Shown here one piece after another: positions 23,626-23,716 of a stretch of DNA of 23,716 bases; position 1 is the stretch's first letter; the number at the start of each line of letters is the position of its first letter. Below the pieces are notes generated by a model. It searched no databases, had not been told where the DNA came from, and saw only the letters and a list, made by a program, of their open reading frames with translations. The stretch is from JAGNEJ01 sp043757865 (GTDB taxonomy: Bacteria; Verrucomicrobiota; Verrucomicrobiia; Verrucomicrobiales; V1-33): assembly GCA_043757865.1 (NCBI GenBank), contig JAYVOP010000162.1:1-23716 (forward strand). Reading direction: 5' to 3'. The position numbers and the translations under genes are program-made.

Positions 23626-23716
23626 GAGAGACGGGCACGCTAGGCACCGTGGGCGGCAGTGACAACATCGTTTCCCCGCCGTATTTGCGCCACCATAAGT
23701 AGCCGCCGAGTTCTGC
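23626..23716. other. Upstream region of the DUF1592 gene to the window edge
   Basis: Ninety-one bases with no recognised gene or motif. The DUF1592 promoter may lie here or beyond the edge. Confidence 0.3.

Noticed and set aside
1..23716. Search for CRISPR arrays, insertion sequences, integrases, rRNA and phage genes
   Set aside because: No regularly spaced repeats, transposase or integrase motifs, or rRNA signatures were seen; the only RNA gene found is tRNA-Val.

Overview
The window looks like chromosomal DNA of a Verrucomicrobiota bacterium, or a close PVC-superphylum relative. Three features suggest this: a UvrA in which two complete copies are fused in tandem, a DUF1587/1595/1592/1588/1585 protein with a CxxCH heme motif, and a short two-CxxC zinc-ribbon protein with one membrane segment. 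GC is moderately high (roughly 55-60% by eye) and coding density is high. I see no phage genes, transposase, CRISPR array or rRNA. Most genes lack a clear Shine-Dalgarno sequence.

Left part (1-8800): a tandem-duplicated excinuclease UvrA runs off the left edge (minus strand). It is followed by an unrecognised exported lipoprotein (minus), a small orphan beta-barrel C-terminus fragment, a SprT-like zinc metalloprotease (plus), an unrecognised 156-residue protein (plus), a tRNA-Val(CAC) (minus), and the pair rpoZ-smpB (plus).

Middle part (8900-13100): a minus-strand run holds a nitroreductase, an exported DUF3500 protein and a sugar-isomerase-like TIM barrel. It is divergent from a MATE efflux transporter (plus).

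Right-middle part (13146-18361): two tightly coupled gene pairs are transcribed divergently from a ~200 bp region. Leftward are an FHA-domain class III nucleotide cyclase and a membrane-anchored helical-repeat protein (ATGA overlap). Rightward are a dynamin-like GTPase with a membrane hairpin and a GT9-type glycosyltransferase (ATGA overlap). This is the best candidate here for an undescribed module, possibly linking phosphoprotein or cNMP signalling to the membrane or envelope; that link is inference. The glycosyltransferase reads about 100 nt into the 3' end of recA on the other strand.

Right part (18262-23716): pyrE-recA (minus), a zinc-ribbon membrane protein (plus), a decayed DUF433 antitoxin-like gene with an apparent 16-nt deletion (plus), then a DUF1592-family cytochrome-like protein followed by a small exported protein in place of the usual DUF1552 partner (minus).

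Across the window, CTAG is as common as or commoner than base composition predicts, and GTTAGG/CCTAAC is clearly enriched. This is unusual, since CTAG is rare in most bacteria. Two copies of a perfect GCGGAC-N4-GTCCGC palindrome lie at gene ends, one supplying a stop codon and one translated inside the UvrA N-terminal extension.
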